Part shown: one piece after another, positions 9,110 to 18,108 of the stretch
Position numbering within the stretch: the stretch's first letter is position 1
Layout of the letters: each line of letters begins with the position of its first letter
Assembly (NCBI GenBank): GCA_028712895.1
Contig: JAQTPL010000009.1
Location: forward strand, 1-57,843
Origin: a bacterium
GTDB lineage: Bacteria; CAYTYR01; UBA6262
Reading direction: 5' to 3'
DNA: 57,843 nucleotides
Notes under the pieces: model-generated
Told to the model about the DNA's origin: nothing
Database searches by the model: none
Seen by the model: only the letters and a program-made list of their open reading frames with translations
Program-made: the position numbers and the translations under genes

Positions 9110-9654
9110 CTGGTCCCGCCTTTTTTCCGCAAATATTCCTGATGATAGTCCTCAGCCGGCCAAAAGTCTGCTGCCGGCACTATTTCAGTAATAATCTTAC
9201 CTTGGTACTGGCCGGAGCTCTGCTGAGTTTCCTTGGACTTGATAGCCGCTTTTTGCTGTTTAGGCGAGTGATAGAAAATGGCCGACCGGTACTGGCTGCC
9301 TTCATCCGGTCCTTGTCTGCTTACCTGGGTCGGATCGTGTATTTTCCAGAATACATCCAGTAATTTCTCATATCTAACCACTGCCGGGTCATATTCTACC
9401 AGCACAGATTCAGCATGCCCGGTTTTACCCGTGCATACATTTTCATAGGTAGGGGTCTGAAAATGACCGCCAGTATATCCGGTGGTAGTGGCCAGCACTC
9501 CTTTAACATTCCTGAAGGCTTCTTGTACACCCCAGAAACAACCAGCCGCAAAAGTAGCTTTTTCAGTCATCATTCGTGCCTCCGCAATACCATGCAGCGG
9601 ACTACCCATGATCAATCCCAAACTTAATACGCTTAACACAAGTATTCGTTTCAT
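9097..9654 (-). CDS. msrA: Exported peptide methionine-S-sulfoxide reductase
   Basis: Repairs S-form methionine sulfoxide. From the ATG at 9652-9654 (AGGA 6 bases upstream) there is a signal peptide of about 26 residues and then the MsrA domain, with GCFWG holding catalytic Cys39, GYTGG and the conserved DPTQ...GPDxGxQYRS segment. The signal peptide puts it in the envelope, unlike the usual cytoplasmic form. It lies between rubrerythrin and rlmN, fitting an oxidative-repair unit. Confidence 0.92.
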   Translation of the reverse strand: MKRILVLSVLSLGLIMGSPLHGIAEARMMTEKATFAAGCFWGVQEAFRNVKGVLATTTGYTGGHFQTPTYENVCTGKTGHAESVLVEYDPAVVRYEKLLDVFWKIHDPTQVSRQGPDEGSQYRSAIFYHSPKQQKAAIKSKETQQSSGQYQGKIITEIVPAADFWPAEDYHQEYLRKKGGTSCHF

Positions 9655-9671
9655 AATATTCCTGGCTTTCT

Positions 9672-9703
9672 TTATCACTATACCACTTATCACTTTATCA
9701 CTG
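9672..9703. repeat. Short-word array (TATCACT type)
   Basis: Words TATCACTA, TACCACT, TATCACTT, TATCACTG, period 7-8. The array ends 2 bases from the rubrerythrin stop codon (9705-9707). Confidence 0.65.
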
Positions 9704-9704
9704 T

Positions 9705-10283
9705 TTAATAATTCTCCGCCATTACTTCATAATAGGCTTGCGGATGCTTGCACGCCGGGCATATTTCCGGAGCATTGTTCCCCTCATGGATATAGCCGCA
9801 GTTACGGCAGCGCCAGCGTATCGGCTTGTCCTTTTTAAAAACCTGTTTATCCTCTATATTTTTCGCCAGCGCCAGATACCGCTGTTCGTGCCCTTTTTCC
9901 ACCTTAGCGATATTATTAAAGGCTATGGCCACTTCCTTGAATCCTTCCTCTTCGGCTTCCTTGGCCGCAGTGGGGTAAAGTACACCCCATTCCATATTCT
10001 CCCCAGCGGCCGCAGCTTTCAGATTGTCCAGAGTCGTCCCGATCTTGCCCGCAGGATACGTAGCCGTGATCTCAGCATCCCCTCCCTCCAGGAATTTGAA
10101 AAAGACTTTGGCATGCTCTTTTTCATTGTCTGCCGTATCCTGGAAAATAGCAGCTATCTGCTCATAGCCTTCTTTCTTGGCTACTCCGGAAAAATACGTA
10201 TACCTGTTCCTGGCCTGTGATTCCCCGGCAAAAGAAGCCAGGAGATTTTTTTCCGTTTTGGTTCCCTTTAATGACTTGCCCAT
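9705..10283 (-). CDS. rbr: Rubrerythrin
   Basis: Peroxide-scavenging diiron protein of anaerobes, 192 residues, full family length. The N-terminal ferritin-like domain carries the paired motifs ([12 protein letters not shown] early, [14 protein letters not shown] and EKGHEQRY), and the C-terminal rubredoxin-like domain has CRNCG and CPACKH near residues 159-178. Strong Shine-Dalgarno AGGAGG. It has its own perfect-consensus promoter overlapped by a 13-base palindrome, so it is probably highly expressed and may be repressed by a redox or metal regulator. Confidence 0.96.
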   Translation of the reverse strand: MGKSLKGTKTEKNLLASFAGESQARNRYTYFSGVAKKEGYEQIAAIFQDTADNEKEHAKVFFKFLEGGDAEITATYPAGKIGTTLDNLKAAAAGENMEWGVLYPTAAKEAEEEGFKEVAIAFNNIAKVEKGHEQRYLALAKNIEDKQVFKKDKPIRWRCRNCGYIHEGNNAPEICPACKHPQAYYEVMAENY

Positions 10284-10325
10284 AACTCAACCTCCTTTTA
10301 GGTTTTTAGATCATCTTTTAAACAA

Positions 10326-10358
10326 GACTATTATAGTCCAATATAAAATATTTGTCAA
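10326..10358 (-). promoter_or_regulatory. Perfect-consensus promoter of rubrerythrin with palindromic operator
   Basis: On the minus strand TTGACA (10358-10353), 17-base spacer, TATAAT (10335-10330): both boxes match the sigma-70 consensus exactly. The -10 box is embedded in the perfect palindrome GACTATAATAGTC (10326-10338), which could be a repressor site. Confidence 0.85.
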
Positions 10359-10433
10359 TAACTATTACCTTGCCAGTTTATCTAATGTCTTAATTCTATC
10401 CTTGTTTTCCCGTAAAATCAATAGTTTTCAGGA

Positions 10434-10460
10434 AATAAAAAAGCCCACTATTAGTGGGCT
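10434..10460 (-). terminator. Rho-independent terminator of the GGDEF-PilZ gene
   Basis: Stem AGCCCACTA/TAGTGGGCT (10442-10460) followed on the minus strand by TTTTTT (10441-10434), 22 bases past the stop of the diguanylate cyclase gene. Confidence 0.9.
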
Positions 10461-10481
10461 GTAAAACAGGGATCTCGCGGC

Positions 10482-12044
10482 TTATTCGGTTACCGGCAGG
10501 AAGGATTCGCTCATAAACAAGCCTATCCTGTAGAGATGATTAGCCAGTTTATCTTCATGCACTACCCGGCATTTATAATCAGTCGGACGGCCATTTTCTA
10601 AGGCAATGCGGCATTGCAGATCCTCTTGCAGGGGGATCTTTTCTTCTGTATAGACCAGCATCCCCCGCTGGGAAACATCCATGATCTCTAAGGGCTGCTT
10701 AAAGAATTTTTTGGCTCCTTCACTGATCTGGACAGAAATCTCTTGTTTGGGTTTAAGGCGCACCCATCTTCTCTTTTCGATCTTGATCTTGTTACGACCG
10801 CTGTTTTTGGCCAGATAGAGGGCCTTATCAACTGCTTCCAGTAATTCATTGGTGGTCCGTCCGTTAGTTGGGAACGAAGCAACCCCGGCGCTAAAGGTAA
10901 CCAGCGGCGGCTGTTTCCCTTCCAGGTACACTGAATCTATTTTAGTATTCTCAGCCACAAATTTAATGCGGTTCATGACCGAAAGGATCTGTTCAGCAGA
11001 AGCTTCGGGCAGGATCAGCAGAAATTCATCGCCGCCAAAGCGGCCAACCGAGTCAACCTCACGCAGGTTTTCGGTAATATCCTGGGCCAGAGCTTTCAGG
11101 ACTGCATTGCCTACCTGGTGATTATACTCGTCGTTTATTTTCTTAAAATGATCGATATCGATCATAACCACGGTCATTTCCCGAACATAGCGCTTGGCTA
11201 AAGCCATTTCTTTTTCCAGTAATTGCATGATCCAGCGGTAATTTATGCATTTTGTAAGTTCGTCATGATAGGCTAAGTCTTCCAGCTCCTTTTTTACTTT
11301 AGTCTCAATTATAAGCTTATTCTCTATTTCATATAAGTAGCCCATGAGAACTCCTTCAGTGAAAAAAGCAAAAAATCTCAGGAACATGCCTTTGAACACC
11401 AGGTCCCGGGCGGGCCAATCTGCGAAGATAGTAAGCTCTATCATAAAAATACAAGTAGAGACCAGGGCGGTAATGATCCCGCCTTTGACGCCGAACCATA
11501 ACCCGGCAATGGAAATTAAAAGGATATATAAGTAGCCAAGAGAAACACCGAAAGAATGGATCGCCTGCCGCAAGACAATCAACAAAATGAAGCCCATCAC
11601 GATCACGCCCTGCCGGATGGGGTTGGAAGGGAAAATCTCTAATAAGTTTTCCCGTATATGATTATGTATTTTTTTTAATTGATCCTTGATCGTGCTTTTT
11701 TCAGAGGACATGGCCTCGCACATATCGACAATATAACCGATCACGATCCCATTCACCAGATAAGCCAGGAATCTTAATAAAATCCCGTGATATACAAATT
11801 GCCGTCCAGACCAGCCTTTATAAATAAGTACTTCAACGGTAAAAACAAGGCAAGAGATGATGGCTGCGGTAAGTCCTCCTTTTAAGCCATACCAGGAAGC
11901 AGCCAGGGTGATTAGCAGGATATACATATAGCCAATAGAAATGGCAAATTCATGGGCCATTTGCCTGAATAATATCAGCAGCAGGAAACTAATGACAAAA
12001 AAGTTAATGCGAAATTTATTAGATTTCGTGAAACTCAGGATCAT
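10482..12044 (-). CDS. Membrane diguanylate cyclase with C-terminal PilZ domain
   Basis: Makes and probably senses c-di-GMP. A 520-residue inner-membrane protein with two tandem copies of a multi-helix module (about 12-110 and 144-245): the pairs GYMYILLI/GYLYILLI, WYGLKGG/WFGVKGG and LLRFLAYLVNG/FLRFFAFFTEG align, so the module was duplicated. A GGDEF domain follows with the intact active site RFGGDEF (GGDEF 337-341). The C-terminal part from about 425 has the PilZ signature: RRWVRLKP, then DVSQRG. The PilZ end could give feedback binding. It has its own promoter and terminator, so it is monocistronic. Confidence 0.9.
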   Translation of the reverse strand: MILSFTKSNKFRINFFVISFLLLILFRQMAHEFAISIGYMYILLITLAASWYGLKGGLTAAIISCLVFTVEVLIYKGWSGRQFVYHGILLRFLAYLVNGIVIGYIVDMCEAMSSEKSTIKDQLKKIHNHIRENLLEIFPSNPIRQGVIVMGFILLIVLRQAIHSFGVSLGYLYILLISIAGLWFGVKGGIITALVSTCIFMIELTIFADWPARDLVFKGMFLRFFAFFTEGVLMGYLYEIENKLIIETKVKKELEDLAYHDELTKCINYRWIMQLLEKEMALAKRYVREMTVVMIDIDHFKKINDEYNHQVGNAVLKALAQDITENLREVDSVGRFGGDEFLLILPEASAEQILSVMNRIKFVAENTKIDSVYLEGKQPPLVTFSAGVASFPTNGRTTNELLEAVDKALYLAKNSGRNKIKIEKRRWVRLKPKQEISVQISEGAKKFFKQPLEIMDVSQRGMLVYTEEKIPLQEDLQCRIALENGRPTDYKCRVVHEDKLANHLYRIGLFMSESFLPVTE

Positions 12045-12082
12045 ATCAGAACCCTTTCTATGGAGTGCTGTTTATTTTAATA

Positions 12083-12110
12083 AATATAGCACATAATATT
12101 GATTTGTAAA
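12083..12110 (-). promoter_or_regulatory. Promoter of the GGDEF-PilZ gene
   Basis: Minus strand TTTACA (12110-12105), 16-base spacer, TATATT (12088-12083). An A/T-rich inverted repeat (TTTATT/AATAAA) lies directly downstream. Confidence 0.6.
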
Positions 12111-12115
12111 GCGAA

Positions 12116-13795
12116 TTAGACCAATATTCTCTTCTGCTGTATTTTTTTAGCCAGTTCTTTTTCGACAAAAATATACTGGCCAGTAAAAGGATCCTGGCCA
12201 GTATAATACATTAAGGCCGAATAGGTAGAAGGGAGCGGCGTAAATATCTGTACCTGCTCCGGAAAAACTTTAAGCTCCCGGCTCGTGAATTTTCTTAACG
12301 AGCGCATATCTGCCATTTCACAGCCAGGATGGGCTGCGATCATATAATAGGTTAGGAATTGTTTCCGGCCTGCTTCTTTGTTCAGCCGGTTAAATTCCCT
12401 CCGAAACCTGACCAAGTATTCTGGCCCTGGCTTACCCATAGCTGCTAATACCTTGCTGACAGAATGTTCTGGCGCAATTTTCATTTGCCCGGAAAGATGT
12501 TTGTTTACTAGTTGCTTTAGGTAATCAGGCCCTGATTCCAAATCATCCAGGATCATATCATAGCGAAGGCCAGAAGCGACAAAAACTTTTTTTATGCCTG
12601 GTATCTGGCTGATCTTTTGCAAAAGCTTGATCTGTGGCCGGTGATCCAAGGGCAGCTGCTGGCATTTTTTAGGAAACAGGCATCTTTTTTTGTTACAAGC
12701 GCCGGATTTTAGCTTCTGCGCACATTCTATAGCGTACATATTCGCGGTCGGACCGCCAACATCGAGGATATAACCCTTAAAATCAGGCAGCTTGGATATA
12801 GCCGTGGCTTCCTGGATAATCGACCTTTGACTGCGGGAAATAACTGTCCGGCCCTGATGTACGCTGATCGAGCAGAAATTGCACTCACCATAACATCCAC
12901 GGTGCGTAGTAAGAGAAAACTTAATTGTTTCCAGGGCTTTGACCGGGCCCTGCTTTTTATACCAGGGATGCACAGCCCGCTGGTAATCAAGATCAAAAAT
13001 CCGGTCCAGTTCCTGTTGGCTCATATTTTCACTCGGAGGATTATGCACCAGATACCTGGTATCCTGAAGTTGGCATAATCCCCGGGCAGTCAAGGGATCA
13101 TTATTCTGGTAAAACTGATGGAACATAGCTGAGAATTTTTGCTTATCAGCGACTGTTTCTACATAGGAAGGTAAAAGCAGGTAACCGGTTTTTGGGGCCT
13201 TGGCAATATAGCAAATTCCCCTTACCTCACTGGTATCTTCACGGTTCCTGACTTTTGCAGCCAATTCCAGGATGCTCTTTTCCGCCATGCCATATACTAA
13301 AATATCTGCTTTAGCGTCAAAAAGAATGGATTTGCGAACCTTATCATCCCAGTAATCATAATGGGCCAGGCGCCGCAGAGATGCTTCAATGCCGCCCAAA
13401 ACCAATGGTTTAGTATTTTTAAAAAATCTCCTGAGCAGGTTGGCATATACAATAGTAGCGCGGTCAGGCCTTTTGCTATTTTTACCACCTGGTGTCAGGT
13501 CATCCTGGCGGCGCCTTTTACCGGAAGCAGTGAAATTCGCGACCATGGAATCGATCGAGCCGGCAGTGATACCCCAGAAAAGTTCAGGTTCGCCGAGCCG
13601 CGTTATATCCGCACCATTGGTAATATCCGGCTGGGCGATCACTCCAACGCGGTAACCTGCAGTGGCCAGCAGGTTCCCGATCACGGCTACGCCTATATAT
13701 GGGCTGTCAATATAAGTATCGCCGGATATGAGGATAATATCCAGCTGGTCCCAGCCGAGCGCTTGCATTTCTGTTTTATTGGTGGGTAAAAACAT
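12116..13795 (-). CDS. YgiQ family radical SAM protein
   Basis: A 559-residue B12-independent-type radical SAM protein of the YgiQ family; its reaction is not known. The N-terminal domain has GDTYIDSP typical of the family, and the radical-SAM cluster motif is Cys301-x3-Cys305-x2-Cys308 (CYGECNFC). The family's C-terminal extension is short here (YgiQ proteins often exceed 600 residues). It is 11 bases downstream of the KDPG-aldolase-like gene with no obvious Shine-Dalgarno of its own. Confidence 0.92.
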   Translation of the reverse strand: MFLPTNKTEMQALGWDQLDIILISGDTYIDSPYIGVAVIGNLLATAGYRVGVIAQPDITNGADITRLGEPELFWGITAGSIDSMVANFTASGKRRRQDDLTPGGKNSKRPDRATIVYANLLRRFFKNTKPLVLGGIEASLRRLAHYDYWDDKVRKSILFDAKADILVYGMAEKSILELAAKVRNREDTSEVRGICYIAKAPKTGYLLLPSYVETVADKQKFSAMFHQFYQNNDPLTARGLCQLQDTRYLVHNPPSENMSQQELDRIFDLDYQRAVHPWYKKQGPVKALETIKFSLTTHRGCYGECNFCSISVHQGRTVISRSQRSIIQEATAISKLPDFKGYILDVGGPTANMYAIECAQKLKSGACNKKRCLFPKKCQQLPLDHRPQIKLLQKISQIPGIKKVFVASGLRYDMILDDLESGPDYLKQLVNKHLSGQMKIAPEHSVSKVLAAMGKPGPEYLVRFRREFNRLNKEAGRKQFLTYYMIAAHPGCEMADMRSLRKFTSRELKVFPEQVQIFTPLPSTYSALMYYTGQDPFTGQYIFVEKELAKKIQQKRILV

Positions 13796-13806
13796 AAGTT
13801 AGAAGC

Positions 13807-14433
13807 CTATTCATTAATGAGAGCGGCAAGATATTGGCTGATTCGCCGGTTGATGCTTGGGAATTCCCGGTTAGCCAGCCAATCAGGCCGAAAAACACTT
13901 GACCCAAAAGCAACAGCACTGGCGCCGTTGGCTAAATAGATTTTCAAGTTGGCAGGGGAAACACCGCTGCAGGCCAGTAATTCAATATTTTTAAAAGGTC
14001 CCTTTAATTCTTTGAAATATTCCGGGCCGAAGGTTTTAGCCGGAAAAACTTTAACCATGGTAGCGCCTGCCTGCCAGGCATTGAATATTTCCTGTGGGGT
14101 TAAAGCCCCGGGAAACACCGGTATCTTGTTGGCGGTACAATACTGTACCACTTCCGGCACTAAGGTCGGCAAGACAATGAAAGTAGCGCCTGCTTGCAGG
14201 GCAGTTTTCAGGGTAGCCAGGTCAAGAACAGTACCAGCTCCGACAGTTAAGCAGCTGGCTGCTTTCTTGACCGTATGGCGGAGCACTTGCTCCGCATTTT
14301 TTGTATTCATAGCAATTTCGATGGTTTGCAAGCCAGAATCAATCACGGTTTCCAGTAAAGGATCAATAATATCCATATCTATATCGCGCATAATACCCAT
14401 GATCGGCTGTTGCCTGAATTTAACGATATCCAA
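13807..14433 (-). CDS. eda: KDPG/KHG aldolase family protein
   Basis: Class I aldolase cleaving 2-keto-3-deoxy-6-phosphogluconate or 4-hydroxy-2-oxoglutarate to pyruvate. 208 residues, normal length. Glu39 (TIEIAM), the GAGTV loop at 65-69, PGALTPQE at 108-115 and the Schiff-base Lys128 in MVKVFPA are in place. The start is TTG with AGGAG upstream. No Entner-Doudoroff dehydratase is nearby; the neighbour 14 bases upstream is a DRE-TIM aldolase, suggesting a dedicated two-aldolase step for an unknown keto-sugar or keto-acid. Confidence 0.88.
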   Translation of the reverse strand: MDIVKFRQQPIMGIMRDIDMDIIDPLLETVIDSGLQTIEIAMNTKNAEQVLRHTVKKAASCLTVGAGTVLDLATLKTALQAGATFIVLPTLVPEVVQYCTANKIPVFPGALTPQEIFNAWQAGATMVKVFPAKTFGPEYFKELKGPFKNIELLACSGVSPANLKIYLANGASAVAFGSSVFRPDWLANREFPSINRRISQYLAALINE

Positions 14434-14447
14434 AAAAGCTTCTCCTT

Positions 14448-15398
14448 TTATTCTTCATCCGTACCAACCAGACTCTCGTAAAATTCCCGGTAATTTTCCT
14501 TTTTATCGCCATTGCGCAAGGCCATGGCAGCCCGCGGGTGTTCATCCAGAATGCCGGTAATCATATACGGGATGATATAACCCCACTCTATTTTATCCCG
14601 CAGGGGAATAAATTCCTTGGAGATCAGGTCCAGTATAGGCCGGATATCATATTTGGGATTTTTCAGAAAGCCCATTATCAGCTCCAGAGGACAGTTGCCA
14701 GCCGCCCGGCCTAATCCGTAAACCGTGCCATCCACATAGTTAGCGTCATGAATGATGGCCTCAATAGTATTGCCGAAAGCCAGCTGCTGGTTATTATGGG
14801 CGTGCATCCCCACTTCCTTGGTTTTAAGAATACCCTTGGCTTTTTTAACCAGGAATTCAGTGGTTTCCTGGTACAGGGCGCCAAAACTGTCCACAATATA
14901 TATAACATTAGCTTTGCTTTCTTTTTCCAGCTGAATCAGCGCCTCAGTTAATTCGTTGTCCAGTGCCCGGGATATAGCCATAATATTGACCGTGGTTTCA
15001 TAACCTTTATCCGCCAAATGGTTTACCATGTAGATAGCTTTATCTATGTCTTTTACATAAGAAGCCACCCGGACCATGGCAACGGGACTTTCCTTACGCG
15101 GTTTAATGTCATCCAGGTCCACACGGTCCACATCAACCATGACCGAGATCTTGGTTTCTGACTCGATCCCGTCAATAACTTTCCTGATATCATCGTCTTC
15201 GCAGAATTTCCACAAGCCATAATCTTTAGGATCAAAAAGCCGCTTGGAATTTTTATATCCTATCTCCATATAATCAACTTTGGCTTCAGCCAGGGCTTTG
15301 TATACTTCGCGTACGAAGCGATGATCAAAATCATGATTATTGATCAAACCCCCGTCCCTGATGGTGCAATCTAGTACTTTGATCTTATCTCTAAACAT
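14448..15398 (-). CDS. HMGL-like (DRE-TIM metallolyase) aldolase domain protein
   Basis: A 316-residue TIM-barrel lyase related to 4-hydroxy-2-oxovalerate aldolase. Visible: LDCTIRDGG at 9-17 (divalent-metal Asp and Arg), and GMHAHNNQQLAF near 197-208 with the metal-binding HxH. No regulatory LeuA domain is present, so it is not isopropylmalate or citramalate synthase. AGGAGG precedes ATG 15398. The gene is coupled to a KDPG-aldolase-like gene. Substrate unknown; proteins of this type sit in polysaccharide or keto-acid clusters in other bacteria. Confidence 0.85.
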   Translation of the reverse strand: MFRDKIKVLDCTIRDGGLINNHDFDHRFVREVYKALAEAKVDYMEIGYKNSKRLFDPKDYGLWKFCEDDDIRKVIDGIESETKISVMVDVDRVDLDDIKPRKESPVAMVRVASYVKDIDKAIYMVNHLADKGYETTVNIMAISRALDNELTEALIQLEKESKANVIYIVDSFGALYQETTEFLVKKAKGILKTKEVGMHAHNNQQLAFGNTIEAIIHDANYVDGTVYGLGRAAGNCPLELIMGFLKNPKYDIRPILDLISKEFIPLRDKIEWGYIIPYMITGILDEHPRAAMALRNGDKKENYREFYESLVGTDEE

Positions 15399-15420
15399 TA
15401 CTCCTCCTGGGATATTAGTC

Positions 15421-15461
15421 TCGTAAATCGGGCTTCGTTACCGTACATCGTATACCGAGTA
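15421..15461. repeat. Heptad word array (TCGTAAA/TCGTATA type)
   Basis: TCGTAAA, TCGGGCT, TCGTTAC, CGTACA, TCGTATA, CCGAGTA follow without gaps. The last word touches the stop codon of the ABC permease (15462-15464). Confidence 0.7.
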
Positions 15462-16226
15462 TTACTTTATCATTCTTTTCTTCATGCGCCAGACGCTCCA
15501 GTAAAAGAGCCCGATACTGGGTATGATCAGAAATAATATATTAGTTATTGGCCGTTGCGGCACCGTTCCCATAACCAGGGCGCGGGACAATTCTACCGCG
15601 TGAGTCAAGGGAAAGGTCCCGGAAAGCGCCCGCAACCAGCCTGGCGACTGGCTCAGCGGAAAGAATATGCCAGAAAAGAAAAATATCGGTGTAATGACTA
15701 ATTCAAGGAAATAACTGAAATAATCAAAATTTGGGGCCCAGGCCGTAATAAGCATGGCAAAACAGGCAAAATGGAGCCCGACCAGAAAGATCAAGAGTGG
15801 GATAAACAATGACCACCAGGAATGGATCAGGCCAAAAACAGTGATCACCACGAACATCATGATGCCGCTGAGCATAGCTTTAGTCGCGCCCCAAACAATG
15901 TCACCGGTAACTACATCCTCAATATTTACCGGAGTGACAATAATGGCATCGTACGTTTTCAGGTGTATCATTTTTAAAAAACTCTCAAAGGTACATTCAT
16001 AGACTGCCGCAAACATAGCTGATGAGACAATGATCCCAGGAGCCAAGAATTGGACATAGGATACTCCCTCGATCTGGCCTAAAAACGCCCCTAGGCCAAA
16101 ACCCATAGCCAGCAAATACAAAATAGGGTCACCCAGGTTCCCTACCAGGTTAACATAAAAAAACTTCAGGAATGAAATATAATTCCGATACCAGACCTTG
16201 GTCCAGCGGCTAGATACCTTAATCAA
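15462..16226 (-). CDS. ABC-2 type exporter permease (NodJ/DrrB-like)
   Basis: A 254-residue inner-membrane protein with six predicted helices and the ABC-2 signature region (ITPIFFFSGIFFPLSQSPGW). It pairs with the ATPase encoded upstream; the ATPase stop and this TTG start overlap by 8 bases. Exporters of this class move lipids, polysaccharides or drugs; the cargo is not shown here. No DUF or glycosyltransferase gene is adjacent to define it. Confidence 0.9.
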   Translation of the reverse strand: MIKVSSRWTKVWYRNYISFLKFFYVNLVGNLGDPILYLLAMGFGLGAFLGQIEGVSYVQFLAPGIIVSSAMFAAVYECTFESFLKMIHLKTYDAIIVTPVNIEDVVTGDIVWGATKAMLSGIMMFVVITVFGLIHSWWSLFIPLLIFLVGLHFACFAMLITAWAPNFDYFSYFLELVITPIFFFSGIFFPLSQSPGWLRALSGTFPLTHAVELSRALVMGTVPQRPITNILFLIIPSIGLFYWSVWRMKKRMIK

Positions 16227-17130
16227 CGAGATCCCTCCCCGTTAGTTTCAGGAACACGTCTTCCAATGTCGCCGGGCGGCGCAGTATATGTTTATATCCT
16301 TTATCGGCGAGATGGCTGAGCAGAGAACGGCAGTCCCGGCAATAAAAATAGCATTTCTGGCTGGTTTCTTCCAAGGTCACATTGAAACCAGAGGTATCCT
16401 GTTTAAGCTTACCTGCCGGCATGTCCATGAGCATGACTTCCACAACTTCCTCTCCAATATGGTCACGGATCAGGTCTTTGGGTTTGCCCACTACCATGAT
16501 CTTGCCTTTATCCATAACCGCTATACGGTCGCACAATTCAGTGGCTTCATCCATATAATGGGTAGTAATGATCATGCTGACATTTTGTTTTTTTAATTCG
16601 TGCAGCCTGTCCCAGATCAGGTGCCTCGCCTGCGGATCCAGTCCCACGGTCGGCTCGTCAAGGATGAGCAGTTTAGGATCATTGATCAGGCCACGCGCGA
16701 TCATGAGCCGGCGCTTCATGCCGGAAGAAAGCTCATTTATTTTTACTTTTTCTTTTTCCGTCAGCTGAACGAAAGCCAGCAACTCCTTAGCTCTCGTCCG
16801 GGCAATAGCTTTAGGAATATCGAAATAATTGGCATACATGGTCAAGTTGGTAAACACATTCAGGTCTTCATCCAGGTTGTTATCTTGGGGAACAACTCCC
16901 AGGTTAGCCTTGACCAGCTCTGGATGGATACTGGGATCCCGGCCCAACACCTGCAGGTCACCGCTGGTGCGCGGCACAAAGCAATAGATCATTTTCATCG
17001 TCGTGGTTTTGCCAGCGCCATTGGGGCCGATAAAGCCAAAACATTCCTTTTCCTGCACTTTGAATTCAATGCCATTGACGGCCATCGTATCCTTATATTT
17101 TTTTATTAAATTTTTCGCTACCACTACCAT
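16219..17130 (-). CDS. ABC exporter ATPase (NodI/CcmA-like)
   Basis: Cytoplasmic ATPase driving the ABC-2 permease. Walker A GPNGAGKT at 35-42, signature LSSGMKRRL near 135-143, Walker B LLILDEP and the switch histidine in ITTHYMDE are all intact; a C-terminal extension of about 80 residues follows as in NodI/DrrA types. The first codons (MVVVA) are GGTAGTGGTAGC-like and continue the word repeat lying in front of the gene, so the N-terminus may have been made by that array. No clear Shine-Dalgarno is seen. Confidence 0.93.
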   Translation of the reverse strand: MVVVAKNLIKKYKDTMAVNGIEFKVQEKECFGFIGPNGAGKTTTMKMIYCFVPRTSGDLQVLGRDPSIHPELVKANLGVVPQDNNLDEDLNVFTNLTMYANYFDIPKAIARTRAKELLAFVQLTEKEKVKINELSSGMKRRLMIARGLINDPKLLILDEPTVGLDPQARHLIWDRLHELKKQNVSMIITTHYMDEATELCDRIAVMDKGKIMVVGKPKDLIRDHIGEEVVEVMLMDMPAGKLKQDTSGFNVTLEETSQKCYFYCRDCRSLLSHLADKGYKHILRRPATLEDVFLKLTGRDLVD

Positions 17131-17171
17131 TGTTTTCTACCCCTCTACCACTTTACCACTCTACCACTATG
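17116..17171. repeat. Short-word array (CTCTACCA type) running into the ABC ATPase start
   Basis: CTCTACCA, CTTTACCA, CTCTACCA, CTATG at 17143-17171 with an 8-base period, preceded at 17119-17130 by CTACCACTACCAT that codes for the first residues of the ATPase. The outer edge lies 2 bases from the stop codon of the DUF2156 gene (17173-17175). Confidence 0.65.
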
Positions 17172-17172
17172 T

Positions 17173-18081
17173 CTAAAAAGTAATATAGTATTTATCGATC
17201 AGAAAGGCGGGATTATACGACATCTTACTGGCCCGCAAACCAAGTTCTCCCAGGTCTTCCTCACGGTTAATATATTTAAAATCCTTGGCTTCATGAGCAG
17301 CGTATTCCTGGTTGATCACCGCCGGTAATTCCTTATAATCGGCATCTGCTTTCTCGAAATGCACTACAAAGGTATCTTTGTTCAGTTGTTCACCTATACT
17401 GAAAGCTACGATTTGCTTATCTACATCAATGATCCCGCCACAGAGGTCCAGTTTCTTAAAATTATCCAGAGCCTCTTTGCAGGCTTCTATTTCACTGCGC
17501 AAGGACAGCGAGCATTCCCAGTAGTCACAATGCTGATGGTACCATTTCTCCAGCAGGTCCTTGCAGCCATTGATATGCCTGGAATCAAGGCGCTGGTAAG
17601 TATATTCATATTTCTTTTTAAACCGGCTGATATGATTCCGTTTACCATCGAATTTTTTGCCTTTAAGCGTGATCAGTTCGCTGGCATTGTAAATATAATC
17701 GCTGGCATCGCGATCGATAGTAACAGGCGCAGTCGGATAATAAATCTTGAATAGTTGCAGCTGGTCTTCCGGAAAAAGTCCGAACCGCACTTCTTGCCAC
17801 TGGCTGCGCGCATAATTTAAGCAGGCGTCCAAAGATTCTTTGAGCCGGATACCGCCGATAAACGGAGTGAATATCCTGTGGCCATGATAATCTACCAGCT
17901 GGATAACCAGGTTTTCATACAAGAAGGCTATTTTAATATTCAAAATATGCCGCCAGAAAAAAAGATTGGCAAACGTATACTCAGAGATATGCGGCTGTAT
18001 TTGCCGGAAATAATCATCAAACAGGCGTTTGTCGTCTAATTTAATTTCCCGGAAATTTGGGAATACAGGTATTGGCTCCAT
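17173..18081 (-). CDS. DUF2156 (phosphatidylglycerol lysyltransferase C-terminal-like) protein
   Basis: A 302-residue cytoplasmic protein with the double-GNAT fold of the aminoacyl-lipid transferase catalytic domain, but no membrane helices. Typical features: KGKKFDGKRNHISRF near 137-151 and the C-terminal REEDLGELGLRASK near 270-284. Free-standing DUF2156 proteins occur widely in Clostridia and candidate phyla and have no settled substrate. AAAGGA precedes ATG 18081. It lies 28 bases after korB. Confidence 0.87.
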   Translation of the reverse strand: MEPIPVFPNFREIKLDDKRLFDDYFRQIQPHISEYTFANLFFWRHILNIKIAFLYENLVIQLVDYHGHRIFTPFIGGIRLKESLDACLNYARSQWQEVRFGLFPEDQLQLFKIYYPTAPVTIDRDASDYIYNASELITLKGKKFDGKRNHISRFKKKYEYTYQRLDSRHINGCKDLLEKWYHQHCDYWECSLSLRSEIEACKEALDNFKKLDLCGGIIDVDKQIVAFSIGEQLNKDTFVVHFEKADADYKELPAVINQEYAAHEAKDFKYINREEDLGELGLRASKMSYNPAFLIDKYYITF

Positions 18082-18108
18082 ATAAGTGTCCTTTCTCTGA
18101 TATCACTA

